DNA from: an uncultured Thermomicrobiales bacterium
Lineage (GTDB): Bacteria > Chloroflexota > Chloroflexia > Thermomicrobiales > CADCWN01
Length of the DNA: 46,672 nucleotides
NCBI GenBank assembly: GCA_902806415.1
Contig: CADCWN010000096.1
Coordinates: 1-46,672, forward strand
Direction of reading: 5' to 3'
The notes beneath the pieces are model-generated. The model saw nothing but the letters and a program-made list of their open reading frames with translations. It was not told where the DNA came from and did no database searches. Made by a program: the position numbers and the translations under genes. This document shows positions 15,331 through 24,014 of this stretch, piece after piece (position 1 is the stretch's first letter; each line of letters begins with the position of its first letter).

Positions 15331-17007
15331 ATGGCGGGGACAACGGCGGCGGGCAGGGATGAGGTGGCGATTGCGCCCGACCCGCGCCGCTGGCTCATCC
15401 TGACGGTCGTGCTGGCCGCACCGCTGCTGGCGATCTTCGATCAGTTCGTGGTCAACGTGGCGATCGCGACGATGCAGCGCGATCTGCGCGCCTCGTTCGG
15501 GCAGATTCAACTGGTCGTCGCGGGCTACGCGCTGGCCTACGCGGTCCTGCTGATCACCGGCGGGCGCTTGGGCGACATCTGGGGCCGCAAACGTGCCTTT
15601 CTGCTCGGGCTCGGCGGCTTCACGCTCGCCTCGGCCCTCTGCGGCCTGGCCCCGAACCCGGAGTTCCTGATCGCCGCGCGCGTGTTGCAAGGCTGCGCGG
15701 CGGCGCTGATGTCGCCGCAAACCCTGGCGATCATCCGCGTCACCTTCCCGGGGCGCGAGGGGAGCACCGCCTTCGCGATCTACGGGATGGTCCTCGGCCT
15801 CGCCGGGGTGCTGGGTCAGGTGGTGGGCGGACTGCTCATCCGCGCCGATCTCTTCGGGCTGACCTGGCGACCGATCTTCCTGATCAACTTGCCGGTTGGG
15901 CTCGCCGCCACGGTCGCGGCGATGGGGCTGCTGCGCGAGACGCGCACACCGGACGAGCGGGGGCTCGATCTCGGCGGTGTGGCGCTGGCGACGACCGGGC
16001 TGTTCCTGCTCGTCTTCCCGCTGGTGATCGGCAGCGACGCCGGGTGGCCCCCCTGGGCCTGGCTCTGCCTGATTACCGCCGCGCCCACCCTGGCCCTCTT
16101 CGTCGCGTTCGAGCGCCGCCTGCTGCGCCGTGCCGGATCGCCACTGCTCGACCTCCGGCTCTTCCGCGACCGCACCTTCGTCATCGGTCTCTGCCTGATC
16201 CTCCTGCTGTATGCCGCGAACGCGGGTTACTTCCTCACCCTCGCCCTCTATCTCCAGATTGGTCTGGGCTTTACTCCCTTACAGGCGGGGCTCACGTTCA
16301 CCCCCGATGCGATCGGGTTTCTTATCGCGGCGACCCTCTCGGCACGACTCGTACCCAGGCTGGGCAGCCGCTTGCTCCTCCTCGGTGTCGCGCTACGGAT
16401 GATCGGCCTGACGATCCTGATCATCACGGCGGGGCGGCTCGGGGAGAACGCGACCTCACTGGCCCTGATTCCGGGCGTCTTCTTGCAGGGGTTCGGCTCG
16501 GGCAGCGTCTCCGCGCCGCTGATCGGCTTCATCCTGGGGGGCATTCGCGGCGGCGATGCTGGGGCGGCCGCCGGGGTGCTCACCACGGTGCAGCAGGTCG
16601 CGGGGGCGCTCGGCGTGGCGATCATCGGCCTGATCTTCTTCGGGGCGCTGGCCGGGGGCTCGGCGGGGGTCGCGCGCGACCTCGCCCCGACCCTGCGCCA
16701 GGCTCTCGCGCCGACCAGCCTAGCGGTCGAGGGGCGCGAGAGCCTGCTGGCCGACTTCCAGGTCTGCGTCCGTGACCGCGCCCGCGAGCGCGATCCGGCG
16801 CTCACGCCGCCAAGCTGCGCCCAACCGACCCTCCGCCCGACCGATCCCGCCGTGGCCACCACCCTCGACACCGCCCTCGCAACGGCGAACGCGCGCAGCT
16901 ACGCCAGCGCGTTCGCCATCTCGGTCGGCTGCACCATCGTCGCCCTGCTCATTGCCGGGGCGCTGATGCTCCAGCTGCCGAGGACGCGTCTGGCACCGGC
17001 TGACTAA
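15331..17007 (+). CDS. MFS drug-efflux transporter, DHA2 (14-TM) type
   Basis: From the ATG at 15331 the product has 558 residues with about 14 hydrophobic segments. Helix 1 (LAAPLLAIFDQFVVNVAI) has the DHA2-type Asp and is followed by GGRLGDIWGRKRAF, the MFS motif A. GYALAYAVLLITG, MVLGLAGVLGQVVGGLL (motif C) and the DAGAAAGVLTTVQQVAGALG segment are typical of EmrB/QacA-like proton antiporters. A large soluble loop of about 70 residues near the C-terminus (about 450-520) precedes the last helix. It should export toxic or amphipathic compounds. The start is preferred over earlier in-frame codons because the upstream residues come from repeats. The stop is followed by an E-family arm. Confidence 0.88.
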   Translation: MAGTTAAGRDEVAIAPDPRRWLILTVVLAAPLLAIFDQFVVNVAIATMQRDLRASFGQIQLVVAGYALAYAVLLITGGRLGDIWGRKRAFLLGLGGFTLASALCGLAPNPEFLIAARVLQGCAAALMSPQTLAIIRVTFPGREGSTAFAIYGMVLGLAGVLGQVVGGLLIRADLFGLTWRPIFLINLPVGLAATVAAMGLLRETRTPDERGLDLGGVALATTGLFLLVFPLVIGSDAGWPPWAWLCLITAAPTLALFVAFERRLLRRAGSPLLDLRLFRDRTFVIGLCLILLLYAANAGYFLTLALYLQIGLGFTPLQAGLTFTPDAIGFLIAATLSARLVPRLGSRLLLLGVALRMIGLTILIITAGRLGENATSLALIPGVFLQGFGSGSVSAPLIGFILGGIRGGDAGAAAGVLTTVQQVAGALGVAIIGLIFFGALAGGSAGVARDLAPTLRQALAPTSLAVEGRESLLADFQVCVRDRARERDPALTPPSCAQPTLRPTDPAVATTLDTALATANARSYASAFAISVGCTIVALLIAGALMLQLPRTRLAPAD

Positions 17008-17014
17008 CGGACGG

Positions 17015-17217
17015 GGACCTCTCCCTCTGGCCTCCTCCCCTACAAGGGAGGGAGTGCCTTGAATCAGGTCGGTGCCGCGCCCGCAGAGGTAGTACCTCGG
17101 CAAGGGACAGCCAACTGACTTGTGAGTCGCATCGCCAGCACGAGGTTCCCCAGAAAACCATCAGCCTCTCAACGAGTCACCCCTCCCCGACGCGGGGAGG
17201 AGCCGGGGGAGAGGTCC
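17015..17217. repeat. GC-rich inverted-arm element E, copy 2
   Basis: The arm at 17015-17058 (GGACCTCTCCCTCTGGCCTC onward) is matched in inverse by 17175-17217 (GTCACCCCTCCCCGACGCGG onward), with a spacer of about 116 bp. It is homologous to the copy at 10247-10374. The right arm overlaps the 3' end of the HAD phosphatase gene and encodes its last residues. Confidence 0.85.
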
Positions 17218-17882
17218 AGCGCCGTGACCAACGCCGCCACGTCGAGGTCGCCGATCCTTTCCACCGTCAGATCGGCGGGCGGAGCGGTGCTGAGGATCCG
17301 CTGATCAAAGGCGTAGTGGCCCTGGCGCACGAAGACGGTGGTTAACCGCTCACCCCAGATCGCTTTCATCTTCCCGAGGATATGGAGCTTGTCATCGATC
17401 ATGACGTAGTGCCGCGCCGGGAAGCGCGCGGCCACATCGTCGAGCATCTGCTCCTTGTGGATATAGATCAGGACGTTGCTCTCCACGGCATCCCAGAGCC
17501 CGGAGCGGGCGATCTTGCGCGGCTGGAAGACGACATCGCCATCGGAGAGGATCACCGGCTGGCCGTGGGCGCGCAGGCGCGCGAGCAGATCGAGCGCGCC
17601 GGGGAACAGACGCTCCTCGAACGGATAGCTGAGGAGATAGTTCGAGGTTTCCAGGATGTGCGGGTCGCGCAGATTCTCCACGCGATAGCGCTGGAGCGCC
17701 CCGAGATAATCGGCGTAGCCGAGCTGCGAACGCAACTCCTCGAAGAGCGCCCAGTAGCGCCCTTGCCGCTCCTCGCCGAACGCGGCGGTCAGGTATTCGC
17801 GCAGATCGCGCGTCACGCGATCGTTGTCGAGCAGGGTATTGTCCACATCGAACAGGAAGACGAGCGACGCTTGTGCGGCCAT
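17169..17882 (-). CDS. HAD-family hydrolase
   Basis: The 237-residue product begins LVFLFDVDNTLLDND, giving the nucleophile D12 and general acid D14 of the HAD superfamily. Motif II is VILSDGD, and motif III/IV include K147-like residues and HYVMIDDKLHILG. A helical cap lies between residues 20 and 90. It should be a small-molecule phosphatase or dehalogenase-type enzyme, with substrate unknown. The last residues LDLSPGSSPRRGGVTR and the stop at 17169 come from the right arm of repeat element E, so the original C-terminus has probably been replaced. It is divergent from nothing close and is followed leftward by the MFS gene on the other strand. Confidence 0.85.
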   Translation of the reverse strand: MAAQASLVFLFDVDNTLLDNDRVTRDLREYLTAAFGEERQGRYWALFEELRSQLGYADYLGALQRYRVENLRDPHILETSNYLLSYPFEERLFPGALDLLARLRAHGQPVILSDGDVVFQPRKIARSGLWDAVESNVLIYIHKEQMLDDVAARFPARHYVMIDDKLHILGKMKAIWGERLTTVFVRQGHYAFDQRILSTAPPADLTVERIGDLDVAALVTALDLSPGSSPRRGGVTR

Positions 17883-17980
17883 CGGCGACTCCGTTCAGTA
17901 CAGCGCGAGGGATTTCCCGCCCTACAGAGTATCGTGCCGCTGCCGCTTCGCGACCAACGAGCACGCCAAAGGGGTATTTC

Positions 17981-18562
17981 TCAGCGCACTGGTGGGGGTG
18001 AACGGTCAGGGTGATGCGCCCCTCGGACAAGGGCGAGACTCGCGCCCGTCAGGAGCAGAAGGTACAGGTCGTAGGGGATGCGCACGCGTCGCTTGCTGCG
18101 CGGCCACCAGAGCGGCATACCGCCGGTCGCCCCATCGCGCAGGAGATGGGTCATGAGGCCATAGGTCGCGCCCGCCATGACCGCGCGCCAGGGGCCGCGC
18201 GCGAGGGTCGTGATCGCCAGCAGCAAGCCCACGGTCGGCAACGAGTGCGGCAGCGGTCGCCCGGAGCCGCGCGTGATGATCGGCCAGCCGAATTCGCCCG
18301 GCAGGTGATCGGCGTCGATCAGGACCGCGCCCGCCAGCGCGCCGAGGAGGAAGGGGTCGCCGCGCGGCAGGGGCAGCGCGGCGACAAGGAGGGACGCCGT
18401 CGCCAGGTGCGCCGACTCGTCGAGCAGGCCGACAATGACGCGCGAGGGCTCATAGCGCACGAGCAGATCATCCGCGATGACGACAACCGCCAGGGCTGGT
18501 AGCGCGAACCGCCAGGGACGGTCGCGGAACGGACGGAGCAACGGACGGAGCAAGGGGACCAT
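17981..18562 (-). CDS. YdjM-like membrane-bound metal-dependent hydrolase family protein
   Basis: From the ATG at 18562 (GAGGAG upstream) the product has 193 residues and four to five hydrophobic segments. The conserved polar motifs of the DUF457/YdjM family are present: DESAHLATA near the N-terminal helix, LIDADHLPGEF, RPLPHSLPT, and THLLRDGATGGMPLWWP. These His/Asp residues probably bind metal at the membrane face. No substrate is established for the family. A TTG one codon earlier is possible but less likely. A TATACT box on the minus strand near 18600 may be part of its promoter. Confidence 0.78.
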   Translation of the reverse strand: MVPLLRPLLRPFRDRPWRFALPALAVVVIADDLLVRYEPSRVIVGLLDESAHLATASLLVAALPLPRGDPFLLGALAGAVLIDADHLPGEFGWPIITRGSGRPLPHSLPTVGLLLAITTLARGPWRAVMAGATYGLMTHLLRDGATGGMPLWWPRSKRRVRIPYDLYLLLLTGASLALVRGAHHPDRSPPPVR

Positions 18563-18715
18563 CAATACTCCTCACGGGGGGCGCTATCCTCGATACTGAG
18601 TATACAGACGCGCGGGGCGTGGGGAGCGGTCACGACGGGCGATCCGGTGTTATCCTGGGATCGCAGAGCGGGGTCGTTGCACACCATACCCGGAAGTCCA
18701 GACCCGGGAGGATCG

Positions 18716-19669
18716 ATGAAATACGAGGAGAGCGCCACCCGGGGCCACGCGGCCCGCGACAACACTGCGGAGGGACGAGGCGCTGCCCTGCGCCCGCCGG
18801 CTGCTCTTACGCGCGCGCGAGGCTGGCTCCACGGGCGCAGCCTGATTGCCTTCGCTTACCAATTCTATTGGGTGGAGCATCAGGCCGCCGACCTCGCGGC
18901 GGGGATCGCCTTCCGGCTGCTGATCAATCTCTTCCCGCTCTTCGGCGTCGTCGGTACCCTCGTCGGCCTGCTGCTCTGGAACCCGGACTACGCGGCGCGC
19001 GTGATTCGGCTGCTTTTCCAACTGTTCCCCGCCGTGTGGCAAGACCAGGTTCCGGCACTCGCCGCAGCGGGGCAGAACGCCGGGACCTTCGGGCTGATCG
19101 GCTTCCTGGTCCTCTGCTGGTTCGGCACGACCTTGTTGGAGAGTATCGGGCACGCCTTCTTCCGCCACTACGGCATCCCGGTACGGCGCTCGCCGCGCCT
19201 GCGCGTGGTCGGCCTGCTGCTGATCGTGGCGTTGGCCCTCGTGCTGATCGGGACGGTCTTCCTGACGAGCGCCGCAGCGTGGCTCGCCGACGAGGTACAG
19301 GGGCAACTCGGGACGGACGCGGCATTCTGGCCCCCCGCCGTTCAGGTGGGGACGAGCGCCGCCGGGTATCTCCTCGCCTTCGTGCTGCTCCTCAACGTCT
19401 ACTGGCTCATCCCGAACATCGGGCTGCGCCCGCGCGACGTCTGGCCGGGGGCGCTGCTCTCGGCGACACTCTTCGCGCTGGCGCTCCAACTCTTCCCGCT
19501 CTATCTGCGCTTCCGGCCCGTCTCGACATCCGGCGGCACCTTCGGCTTCATCTTCCTGCTCACCACCTGGCTCTACCTGCTGGCCCACATCCTGCTGCTT
19601 GGCAATGCGCTGAACGCCTACCGCTGGCGGGTACGGCGCGATTGCCCCGCCCCGCCCGCGCTGGTATAG
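18716..19669 (+). CDS. YihY/BrkB family membrane protein
   Basis: From the ATG at 18716, with GGGAGG upstream, the product has 317 residues and six hydrophobic segments. The family pattern is clear: HQAADLAAGIAFRLLINLFPLF after the first amphipathic helix, GLIGFLVLCWFGTTLLESI in the middle, and the SGGTFGFIFLLTTWLYLLAHILLLGNALNA end. The final helix with N-A-x-x-x-R is typical of YihY proteins, once mis-named ribonuclease BN. Their function is not settled and a transporter or envelope role is usually assumed. A longer frame to 18647 adds residues without support. The gene is followed 74 bp on by the gamma-glutamyltransferase. Confidence 0.86.
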   Translation: MKYEESATRGHAARDNTAEGRGAALRPPAALTRARGWLHGRSLIAFAYQFYWVEHQAADLAAGIAFRLLINLFPLFGVVGTLVGLLLWNPDYAARVIRLLFQLFPAVWQDQVPALAAAGQNAGTFGLIGFLVLCWFGTTLLESIGHAFFRHYGIPVRRSPRLRVVGLLLIVALALVLIGTVFLTSAAAWLADEVQGQLGTDAAFWPPAVQVGTSAAGYLLAFVLLLNVYWLIPNIGLRPRDVWPGALLSATLFALALQLFPLYLRFRPVSTSGGTFGFIFLLTTWLYLLAHILLLGNALNAYRWRVRRDCPAPPALV

Positions 19670-19670
19670 T
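19642..19670 (+). promoter_or_regulatory. Putative promoter for the gamma-glutamyltransferase gene
   Basis: TTGCCC at 19642-19647 and TATAGT at 19665-19670 are 17 bp apart. They overlap the end of the YihY gene and lie 74 bp before the ATG at 19744. The -10 box matches five of six consensus positions. Confidence 0.5.
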
Positions 19671-19743
19671 CCCGGACGGGTCGCGTCGAGCAAGCGACAG
19701 GGAGCTACCCCTGGCGGCGCGCGAAGCGATAAAGGAGGACCGG

Positions 19744-21375
19744 ATGCACAGGGATCTCATAGAGAAGATGAGCCTCGAACATTACCCCTACGCCTCGCGG
19801 CGGATGCCGATCGTCGCCTCGCGCGGCGTGGTCGCGACGAGTGAGCCGCTGGCCGCGCAGGCGGGCTTGCTGATCTTGCAGCGGGGTGGCAACGCGGTTG
19901 ACGCCGCCATCGCGACCGCCATCGCCCTCACCGTAGTGGAGCCGACCATGAATGGGATCGGCTCCGACGCCTTCGCACTCGTCTGGGATGGCAAGCAACT
20001 CCACGGGCTGAACGGCTCGGGGCGCTCGCCGCAGACCCACACCCCCGAACTCTTCGCCGACCGAGGGCTCACGTCGGTCCCGAATCGCGGTTGGCTGCCG
20101 GTGACGGTGCCGGGCGCGCCCGCGACCTGGCGCGATCTGCACAAGCGCTTCGGCAAGCTGCCGTTCGCCGATCTCTTCGAGACGGCAATCACCTACGCCG
20201 AGGGCGGCTACCCGGTCGCGCCGATCACGGCGGGCGGCTGGGGCAACACGGCACGGGTCTACGCCGAGCAGAATACCGGGCCGGAGTTTGGGGGCTGGTT
20301 CGAGACGTTCGCGCCGGGCGGCAAGGCCCCGCGCGCGGGCGAGGTGTGGTCATCGCCCGACCACGCGCGCACCCTGCGGCGGATCGCCGAGAGCGAGGCC
20401 GAGGACTTCTATCGCGGCGAGACGGCGCGCATGATCGCCGAGTTCGCCGCCAAGACCGGCGGCTACCTGACGGAGCAAGACCTCGCCGCGCACCAGAACG
20501 AGTGGGTCGAGCCGATCGGCACATCCTATCGCGGCTACGAGGTCTGGGAGATCCCACCGAACGGGCAGGGGATCGCCGCGCTGACGGCGCTGAACATCCT
20601 CGAAGGCTTCGAGCTCGATCGCCTGCCGCGCGACTCGGTCGAGAGCTACCACCTCCAGATCGAGGCGATGAAGCTCGGCTTCACCGACGCCATGCGCTAT
20701 GTCGCCGACCAGACCCACGCCAATGTGCCGGTGCGGGGCTTGCTTGACAAGGCGTACGCCGCCGAGCGTCGCAAGCTGATCGGCGACCGCGCGATCGACC
20801 CGGTCGCCGGGAAGCCGCCGGGCGGCGGGACGGTCTACCTCTGCGCGGCCGATGGCGACGGGATGATGATCTCGATGATCCAGTCGAACTACCAGGGCTT
20901 CGGCAGCGGGATCGTCGTGCCGGGGACCGGCGTCGCCCTGCAGAATCGCGGCTCGGGCTTCGTCCTCGAAGAGGGCCACCTCAACCGCGTTGCCCCAGGC
21001 AAGCGCCCATACCACACGATTATCCCCGCCTTCCTGACACAGGACGGCGCGGCGGTCGGCCCGTTCGGCGTGATGGGTGGCTACATGCAGCCGCAGGGTC
21101 ACTTGCAGATGGTCGTCAACCAGGTCGATTACGGGATGAACCCGCAGGCGAGCCTCGACGCGCCCCGCTGGCAATGGCTCAAGGGGCGCGAGGTCGCGGT
21201 CGAGCAGAGCGTGCCGAGCCACATCCTCAGCGGGCTCGCCGCGCGCGGCCACGGGCTCACCCTGCACTATCAGGGCGGCGCATTCGGCAAGGGGCAGATC
21301 ATCCGTCGCCTCGCGAACGGCACCTACGTCGCCGGCAGTGAGCCGCGCGCGGACGGCTGCGCGGTGGGGTTCTAG
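19744..21375 (+). CDS. ggt: Gamma-glutamyltransferase family protein
   Basis: From the ATG at 19744 (AAAGGAGG upstream) the product has 543 residues. Family marks are GGNAVDAAIATAIALTVVEPTMNGIGSDAF (about 48-77), the substrate-binding loop of the large subunit, and GGGTVYLCAADGDG, where T363 should become the N-terminal nucleophile after self-cleavage. QSNYQGFGSGIV and GVMGGYMQPQGH (oxyanion and gamma-glutamyl site) follow. These enzymes hydrolyse or transfer gamma-glutamyl groups, for example from glutathione. No signal peptide is seen, so an intracellular role or a different substrate is possible. A long in-frame reading upstream to 18619 is a chance frame over the YihY gene. Element A copy 2 follows the stop. 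Confidence 0.9.
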   Translation: MHRDLIEKMSLEHYPYASRRMPIVASRGVVATSEPLAAQAGLLILQRGGNAVDAAIATAIALTVVEPTMNGIGSDAFALVWDGKQLHGLNGSGRSPQTHTPELFADRGLTSVPNRGWLPVTVPGAPATWRDLHKRFGKLPFADLFETAITYAEGGYPVAPITAGGWGNTARVYAEQNTGPEFGGWFETFAPGGKAPRAGEVWSSPDHARTLRRIAESEAEDFYRGETARMIAEFAAKTGGYLTEQDLAAHQNEWVEPIGTSYRGYEVWEIPPNGQGIAALTALNILEGFELDRLPRDSVESYHLQIEAMKLGFTDAMRYVADQTHANVPVRGLLDKAYAAERRKLIGDRAIDPVAGKPPGGGTVYLCAADGDGMMISMIQSNYQGFGSGIVVPGTGVALQNRGSGFVLEEGHLNRVAPGKRPYHTIIPAFLTQDGAAVGPFGVMGGYMQPQGHLQMVVNQVDYGMNPQASLDAPRWQWLKGREVAVEQSVPSHILSGLAARGHGLTLHYQGGAFGKGQIIRRLANGTYVAGSEPRADGCAVGF

Positions 21376-21380
21376 ACGAA

Positions 21381-21496
21381 GTCGTCAGTCGTGGGTCGTG
21401 AGTCGTGAGATTCGCGCTGGTGAGAGCTATCCGGTCTGTGGATAGGCAGCCACTTTCGGACAGTTCTCACGACTCACGACCCACGACCCACGACTC
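21381..21496. repeat. Heptad inverted-arm element A, copy 2
   Basis: The left arm 21381-21410 is GTCGTCA, GTCGTGG, GTCGTGA, GTCGTGA. The right arm 21465-21496 is its inverse. The 54-bp spacer begins GATTCGCGCTGG and ends with the shared GTTCTCACGACTCACGAC. It sits between the gamma-glutamyltransferase stop and the ribosome site of the BtpA-family gene. Confidence 0.9.
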
Positions 21497-21513
21497 GCCC
21501 CGCAGGAGGCCCC

Positions 21514-22317
21514 ATGTCCTGGCTGACCGCAACGTTCGGCGTTGAGAAACCGGTGATCGGGATGATCCACCTGCCGCCATTGCCCGGCACGGCGCTGTAC
21601 GACGATGCGGCGGGGATGGCGGGGATCGTCGCCAGCGCGCGGCGCGACGCCGCCGCGCTGCAAGCGGGCGGGATCGACGCGGTGATGTTCGGCAACGAGG
21701 GCGACCGCCCCTACCGCACGCGCGTCGGGCCGGAGACGGTCGCGGCGATGGCGGCGACGGTGGCGGCGGTCGCGCCGGATCTGGCGGTCCCGTTCGGCGT
21801 CGATGTCCTCTGGGATCCGCGCGCGACCCTGGCGGTGGCGAAGGCGACCGGCGCGCGGTTCGCCCGCGAGGTCTTCACCGGCACCTTCGGCGGCGACCTG
21901 GGGCTGTGGGACACCGCCGCTGGCGAGGTCTTCCAGTATCGCCGCGCGATCGGGGCCGAGGGGGTGCGCCTCCTCTTCACGATCAACGCCGAGTTCGCCG
22001 CGCCGCTCGCCCCGCGCCCGCTCGCGGCGGTGGCGCGCTCGGTCGCCTTCTCCTCCCTGCCGGACGCCCTCTGCGTCTCCGGGCCGATCACCGGCTCGCC
22101 CGCGCCACTCGACGAATTGCGCGCGGCGAAAGAGGCGGCGGGCGATACCCCGGTCTTCGCCAATACCGGCGTCCGCCGCGAGACGATCGCCGACGTGCTG
22201 GCGATCGCCGACGGCTGCATCGTCGGGACCGCTCTGAAAGTCGATGGCGTCACCTGGAACCCGGTCGAGCAGGGGCGAGTGCGGGAACTGATGGCGGCGG
22301 CGCGGGCAACACACTGA
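21514..22317 (+). CDS. BtpA/SgcQ family TIM-barrel protein
   Basis: The 267-residue product starts KPVIGMIHLPPLPGTALYDD, the characteristic opening of BtpA proteins. GIDAVMFGNEGDRPYRTRVGPETVAAMA, FGVDVLWDPRATLAVAKATGARFAREVFTGTF and the phosphate-binding-like VFANTGVRRETIADVLAIADGCIVGTALK follow. In cyanobacteria BtpA affects photosystem I build-up. In other bacteria SgcQ-type members sit in sugar catabolic clusters and have no proven reaction. Here the neighbours are catabolic, so an aldolase-like or nucleoside-type activity is plausible but unproven. CAGGAGG precedes the ATG. Confidence 0.85.
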   Translation: MSWLTATFGVEKPVIGMIHLPPLPGTALYDDAAGMAGIVASARRDAAALQAGGIDAVMFGNEGDRPYRTRVGPETVAAMAATVAAVAPDLAVPFGVDVLWDPRATLAVAKATGARFAREVFTGTFGGDLGLWDTAAGEVFQYRRAIGAEGVRLLFTINAEFAAPLAPRPLAAVARSVAFSSLPDALCVSGPITGSPAPLDELRAAKEAAGDTPVFANTGVRRETIADVLAIADGCIVGTALKVDGVTWNPVEQGRVRELMAAARATH

Positions 22318-22408
22318 TCGGCGGCGGATCGGGGAGCGTTGGGGCGCGAGGATGGGGCATGGCGTTTATCGAGCGAGGGGATTCGGAGAAGAGGGGGAGC
22401 GAGAACAG

Positions 22409-23008
22409 TCAGAGGCTCCCGAGCTCATCATCGGAAACAAGAATCTGCGCCACCGGGACGATGAACGCCGGTAGCGTCAGCGAGGCGAGCGTGTCGCCGG
22501 GGGCGGCGATGGCGATCTGCGTGTAGCGGCCCCTGCGCGGCGCGCTGTGGCGCTCAATCGTCAGGCCGTTGAGATTGACGATCCACGCTTCGGGGACACC
22601 CGCCGCTGCATAGAGCGGCAACTTAACGTCACGATCATCGCTGAGAGAGGAATCGGCCACTTCGATCACCAGGAAGATGTCGGCGGGCGTCGGATGGGTC
22701 GCGCGATAGCGACGACGGCGAACGAGGGCTATGTCCGGCTGTGGTTCGGTGCGCGGGCCGAGATGGATCGGATTTTGTACGCTAATCCGCGCTTCCTGAC
22801 AGACACACACTGCCGCTATTTCCGTCAGCGCCATCACACTATCGGCGTGCCGGACGCTGATCGCCTCTAGCTCGATGATCTCGCCATCGATCAGTCCATT
22901 CCGATCGTCCTCGTGCAGGACGCCGACTTCGGCCAGACGGTAATACTCTTCCACCGTGAAGCGTCGGCGTGAGAGCGTGAGTTGCGGCTGCTGCGCTGTC
23001 GCGGCCAT
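22409..23008 (-). CDS. Uma2-family endonuclease (intact motif)
   Basis: From the ATG at 23008, with AAGGAGTG upstream, the product has 199 residues. It has the Uma2/DUF820 PD-(D/E)XK-like layout: FTVEEYYRLAEVGVLHEDDRNGLIDGEIIE at the start, then the active-site set D92 (EPQPDIALV), E116 (LVIEVADSSL) and K129 (RDVKLPLYA). AWIVNLNGLTIERH ends the core. The family occurs in large paralogous sets in cyanobacteria and Chloroflexota, and its biological role is unknown. A second copy at 35610 has lost the active-site Glu. It is divergent from the aldolase operon. Confidence 0.85.
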   Translation of the reverse strand: MAATAQQPQLTLSRRRFTVEEYYRLAEVGVLHEDDRNGLIDGEIIELEAISVRHADSVMALTEIAAVCVCQEARISVQNPIHLGPRTEPQPDIALVRRRRYRATHPTPADIFLVIEVADSSLSDDRDVKLPLYAAAGVPEAWIVNLNGLTIERHSAPRRGRYTQIAIAAPGDTLASLTLPAFIVPVAQILVSDDELGSL

Positions 23009-23118
23009 TGAACACTCCTTCGCCCGGCACGGCGGCATAGATTCGCACTCGTTGCACAATCAATCATAGCATCGAGCAAACCCGCCCATCCCCCCAGGGG
23101 CGTTCGCCGCAGCACAGA

Positions 23119-23146
23119 TTGACAGCCCGCCTCAGCGTGGTATGGT
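23119..23146 (+). promoter_or_regulatory. Sigma-70-type promoter for the aldolase-dehydrogenase operon
   Basis: TTGACA at 23119-23124 is followed after 16 bp by TATGGT at 23141-23146. It lies 49 bp before the ATG at 23195 and directs the rightward operon that ends at 26013. Confidence 0.65.
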
Positions 23147-23194
23147 GCGCGCGTGACGGGAGAGTGGTCATACCAGTTGGTGGGAGGAGGGACG

Positions 23195-23962
23195 ATGCGA
23201 CCGAACGAGACGAAGCGCGCCTTGCGCGCGGGCAAGCCCGCGCTCGGGATCATGGTGTCGAGTATTAGCCCGCTGGCGGCGGAGGCGGTGGCCAATGTCG
23301 GCTTCGATTGGGTGATGGTCGATTTGCAGCACGGCGAACCCGAACTCTCGAACGTGCTGAGTCTGCTCCAGGGAATCAGTACGACCGGCGCGACGCCATT
23401 CGTCCGCGTCCCGATCAACGAGTTCGTGCCGATCAACCGTGCGCTCGACCTCGGAGCCTATGGGATCGTCGTCCCGCTCGTCAATACCCCCGAGGAAGCG
23501 GCGATCGCCGTCCACGCCGCCAAGTACCCGCCGATGGGCGCGCGGAGTTGGGGGCCGGTGCGGGGGGCAATCTACGGCGGGGGCGATTATTTCCGCGAGT
23601 CGAACGACGAGATCGCGCTGATGGTGATGATCGAGACGGCGGAGGCCGTGCGCAACGTCCGGGCGATCATCGCGACCGAGGGGATCGACGGCTGCTACAT
23701 CGGCCCCAATGATCTCAGCATCTCCTACGGGGTCCCGCCGGGCGGCGATATGGGCCAGCCGATGGCCGCGCCGGTCGAGGAGGCAATGGCGACCGTCCTC
23801 GCCGCCTGCCAGGAGGCGGGGAAAGCGGCCGGTATCCACGTCTACAATGCCGCCGCCGCCAATCGCCGCCTCCAGCAGGGTTTCCGCTTCGTCAGCGTCA
23901 ACAACGAGTTGGGGATCATGCGCGCGGCGGTCGCGGCGGAATTCCAGGCGATCGAACGATAA
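23195..23962 (+). CDS. HpcH/HpaI aldolase family protein 1
   Basis: From the ATG at 23195, preceded by GGGAGGAGGG, the product has 255 residues. It is a class II pyruvate-type aldolase barrel: FDWVMVDLQHGEPELS carries the catalytic base His, VRVPINEFVPINRALDLGAYGIVVPLVNT the substrate Arg, and MVMIETAEAVRN the metal-binding Glu. GIDGCYIGPNDLSISYG carries the metal Asp. These enzymes split 2-keto-3-deoxy sugar acids or 4-hydroxy-2-keto acids into pyruvate and an aldehyde. A GTG at 23153 is less likely. It heads an operon with a Gfo/Idh/MocA dehydrogenase (52 bp on) and a second aldolase. Confidence 0.9.
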   Translation: MRPNETKRALRAGKPALGIMVSSISPLAAEAVANVGFDWVMVDLQHGEPELSNVLSLLQGISTTGATPFVRVPINEFVPINRALDLGAYGIVVPLVNTPEEAAIAVHAAKYPPMGARSWGPVRGAIYGGGDYFRESNDEIALMVMIETAEAVRNVRAIIATEGIDGCYIGPNDLSISYGVPPGGDMGQPMAAPVEEAMATVLAACQEAGKAAGIHVYNAAAANRRLQQGFRFVSVNNELGIMRAAVAAEFQAIER

Positions 23963-24014
23963 CTGTTGTCACCATCCCAGGGGACAGCAGGATGATACAG
24001 AGAGAGGATAGCTC

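Noticed and set aside
18619-19743. An in-frame 375-codon extension upstream of the gamma-glutamyltransferase
   Set aside because: It overlaps the YihY gene in another frame, is Arg/Pro-rich, and the true start has AAAGGAGG. Domain homology begins only after 19744.
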